From NCBI GenBank assembly GCA_003445895.1, contig DMCD01000054.1:6257-12689 (forward strand): DNA of 6,433 nt, given 5' to 3'. The notes below the pieces were generated by a model that did not search any database, was not told the DNA's origin, and worked only from the letters and a program-made list of their open reading frames with translations. Numbering within the stretch: the first letter of the stretch is position 1; each line of letters opens with the position of its first letter. Shown here one piece after another: positions 5,200 to 6,433 of this stretch. The position numbers and the translations under genes were made by a program. The stretch is from Lachnoclostridium sp. (GTDB lineage: Bacteria; Bacillota; Clostridia; Lachnospirales; Lachnospiraceae).

Positions 5200-6433
5200 G
5201 CCGTCTGCTCACCTTCCTTTCCTTCGGTTTCATCGGTGCCGCCCATCATCAGCAGACCCAGGTTGTTTTCATTGGCCTCGCTGGCCATCATCTCACCGGT
5301 GATGCTGCCCTCGTGGATAACGATAATGCGGTCCGACAGGGAAATGATCTCTTCCAGCTCCGCGGAAACCAGGAGAACCCCGGCGCCCTGCTTCTTCGCC
5401 TTTTCCAGGGTGTTCCGGATAAGCTCGATGGCACCGATATCAACGCCTCGGGTCGGCTGGGAGGCAATCAGCAGCTTGTTGCCGATGGAAACCTCTCTTG
5501 CCACAACGACCTTCTGCGCATTTCCTCCGGAGAGGGAGGACGTGGGCAGATGATAGTCGGTCGGGCGGATATCGAATTCCTTCACCATCTGCTCGGCGTA
5601 TTCGTTCTGGGCCTTCTCATCCATGATGCCCTTTTTCGTAAAAGGCGGAAGATCCAGCCGCACCGAAACCAGGTTGTCGCGGATGGTCATGGCACGGTTC
5701 AGGCCCGTGGTATTGCGATCCTCCGGGACGTGGGACAGGCCGGCACTGCGGATCTGGCGCACCGTCTTGTTGGTGACATCCTTTCCGCATACGATAACCT
5801 TGCCCTTCTCCACCCGGCGGAGTCCTGTGATGGCTTCCACCAGCTCCGACTGGCCGTTGCCGTCGATGCCGGCGATGCCGACGATCTCTCCGGCGCGGAC
5901 CGAGAGGGACATGCCGCGGATCTTGGAGGTCTCCTTCTGGCTGGATACCCAGATATCCTTCACTTCCAGAATATTCTCTCCCGCTTTGCCGTAATCCTTC
6001 TCGATATTCAGGAATACCTCACGGCCGATCATCCGCTTGGTCAGGTCGAGGGGCGACGTCTCAGACTTCTTGACGGTACCCATGTACTGTCCCTGGCGCA
6101 TCACGGAGATGCGGTCGGAGATCTGCATGACCTCATTCAGCTTGTGGGAAATGAATACGATGGATTTTCCGCTCTCCTTGAGACTCTCAAGGATTTCGAA
6201 GAGGCGTACCGCCTCCTGGGGCGTAAGCACCGCAGTCGGCTCGTCCAGAATGATCGTCTCGGCACCGCGCATCAGGGTCTTGATGATCTCGACACGCTGT
6301 GCCTCACCTACGGAAATCTGGCTGATCTTCTTGTCGAGCTGCACATCCATGTTGTATTCTTCAATATATTTTCTGACATCCTGTCTGGCCTGCTCAAAAT
6401 CAATCTTTAATCCCTTCACCGGCTCAAATCCCA
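5196..6433 (-). CDS. Double-domain ABC transporter ATPase, NupO/YufO-like (5' part beyond right edge)
   Basis: The frame is open to the window edge; 411 residues are visible. The family is usually about 505-515 residues, so roughly 100 residues, including the first Walker A, lie outside. The GTG at 6419 is an internal valine codon, not a start: the codons before it (GFEP) fit the family and no ribosome binding site precedes it. Visible numbering from the edge: domain 1 shows its signature as SVGEAQR (40-46), Walker B IILDEP (60-65) and the switch histidine in SHKL (H96). Domain 2 has a loose Walker A, GIDGNGQS (188-195), a good LSGGN signature (300-304), and a Walker B ending in ASQP (323-326), where Asp-Glu are replaced by Ser-Gln. 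Such a catalytic domain 1 and degenerate domain 2 are typical of sugar and nucleoside ATPases of this group (COG3845). The protein powers the two permeases encoded directly downstream, on the cytoplasmic face of the membrane. Confidence 0.93.
   Translation of the reverse strand, partial: GFEPVKGLKIDFEQARQDVRKYIEEYNMDVQLDKKISQISVGEAQRVEIIKTLMRGAETIILDEPTAVLTPQEAVRLFEILESLKESGKSIVFISHKLNEVMQISDRISVMRQGQYMGTVKKSETSPLDLTKRMIGREVFLNIEKDYGKAGENILEVKDIWVSSQKETSKIRGMSLSVRAGEIVGIAGIDGNGQSELVEAITGLRRVEKGKVIVCGKDVTNKTVRQIRSAGLSHVPEDRNTTGLNRAMTIRDNLVSVRLDLPPFTKKGIMDEKAQNEYAEQMVKEFDIRPTDYHLPTSSLSGGNAQKVVVAREVSIGNKLLIASQPTRGVDIGAIELIRNTLEKAKKQGAGVLLVSAELEEIISLSDRIIVIHEGSITGEMMASEANENNLGLLMMGGTDETEGKEGEQTA

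Noticed and set aside
5313..6410. Open frame of 365 codons on the plus strand opposite the ABC ATPase
   Set aside because: It mirrors the ATPase codons and has no motif of its own. The opposite strand carries unmistakable ABC signatures.
6417..6419. GTG as start of the ABC ATPase
   Set aside because: The frame is open upstream to the window edge, the preceding codons fit the family, no ribosome binding site is present, and the protein would lack the first Walker A.

Overview
The window is a run of tightly packed genes, all on the minus strand and so transcribed from the right edge to the left. Strong AGGAGG-type ribosome binding sites, ATGA stop/start overlaps, GC-rich third codon positions and close resemblance to clostridial proteins suggest a chromosomal operon from a moderately GC-rich Firmicute, probably a gut-type Clostridia (Lachnospiraceae or a relative). 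That taxonomic call is inference. I see no rRNA, tRNA, CRISPR array, insertion sequence or other mobile-element mark.

In transcription order: (1) the C-terminal four fifths of a double-domain ABC ATPase that runs off the right edge; (2) and (3) two different BPD_transp_2 permeases, each overlapping its upstream gene by 4 bases; (4) a RihB-like nucleoside hydrolase; (5) an 89-base spacer with two consecutive hairpins, the second followed by a U-tract; (6) an M20 (ArgE/DapE-type) metallohydrolase; (7) a PF07090-type glutamine-amidotransferase-like protein; (8) the first ten codons of a PfkB-family sugar kinase (probably a ribokinase) that runs off the left edge.

The first part reads as a nucleoside uptake and breakdown unit. 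An importer of the BmpA/NupOPQ type brings nucleosides in, the hydrolase splits them into free base and ribose, and the kinase would make ribose 5-phosphate. The substrate-binding lipoprotein (Bmp/NupA-like) and the promoter are not in the window and are expected to the right. The M20 enzyme and the GATase-like protein lie between hydrolase and kinase and are not explained by this pathway. They are the least understood part of the window and may mean that the natural substrate is a modified or amide-bearing nucleoside, or a different ribosylated compound.

Two annotated-looking starts should be moved. The M20 gene begins at ATG 2132, not at a TTG inside its own ribosome binding site. The GATase-like gene probably begins at GTG 840 rather than ATG 846. 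The plus strand carries long open frames opposite these genes, but they look like GC-driven shadows.
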